A stretch of 5,815 bases of DNA from an uncultured Arcobacter sp. (lineage in GTDB: Bacteria; Campylobacterota; Campylobacteria; Campylobacterales; Arcobacteraceae), in NCBI GenBank assembly GCA_937860115.1, contig CALMBI010000177.1, positions 1-5,815 of the forward strand, given 5' to 3'. Made by a program: the position numbers and the translations under genes. Position 1 is the stretch's first letter; each line of letters starts with the position of its first letter. The notes below the pieces were generated by a model. It did no database searches. It was given only the letters and a program-made list of their open reading frames with translations, and was not told the origin of the DNA. This document shows positions 5,790-5,815 of this stretch, piece by piece.

Positions 5790-5815
5790 CACAACCACTA
5801 GAATACAATACTATT
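5763..5815. other. Right-edge segment with shifted base composition, possible junction
   Basis: From about 5763 to the end, G+C is 21 of 53 bases (about 40%), above the AT-rich DNA just to the left, and the beta-barrel coding signal ends at the same point. It begins with a small inverted repeat (CCTGT at 5763-5767, ACAGG at 5771-5775) and has ACTAG twice (5785-5789 and 5797-5801). No insertion-sequence end is recognised. It is too short to identify. Confidence 0.3.

Overview
The window looks like a piece of a Campylobacterota (epsilonproteobacterial) chromosome, perhaps a free-living or sulfur-oxidising relative such as Sulfurimonas, Sulfurovum or Arcobacter. This placement is an inference. 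It rests on AT-rich DNA, TATAAT/GATAAAAT-type -10 boxes, tightly packed overlapping genes, and protein sequences that read like that phylum. No rRNA, tRNA, CRISPR array or complete mobile element was found.

Layout. The left edge holds the 3' part of mogA (molybdenum cofactor synthesis, + strand), whose start lies outside the window. Only 9 nt away, convergent on the - strand, lies a 522-aa FGGY kinase that I recognise as LsrK, the autoinducer-2 (AI-2) kinase. Just upstream of lsrK on the same strand is a 298-aa secreted NlpC/P60 (C40) peptidase. The peptidase and lsrK are 33 nt apart and probably form one transcript. A 190-bp divergent intergenic region (2948-3137) carries the promoters of both directions and a duplicated promoter-like element. 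To the right, on the + strand, are hldD (338 aa) and hldE (about 483 aa), overlapping by 11 nt, for ADP-L-glycero-beta-D-manno-heptose synthesis. They are followed by the start of a secreted, probably outer-membrane beta-barrel gene that overlaps the end of hldE by 7 nt and is interrupted at the right edge.

How the genes fit together. HldE phosphorylates D-glycero-beta-D-manno-heptose 7-phosphate and, after dephosphorylation by GmhB, adenylylates the 1-phosphate. HldD then epimerises the product to the inner-core LPS precursor. GmhA and GmhB are not in the window. The peptidase acts on the murein and the last gene probably on the outer membrane, so the right two thirds has a cell-envelope theme. 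MogA is an unrelated housekeeping gene.

The most unusual item is the LsrK homologue. It carries the family's characteristic motifs, but no lsrR, lsrACDB, lsrF or lsrG lies beside it, and its partner is a peptidoglycan hydrolase. Other points worth checking are the 107-bp-spaced promoter-like repeat upstream of hldD, the repeated short motifs in the peptidase linker, and the abrupt end of the outer-membrane protein gene, where base composition shifts.
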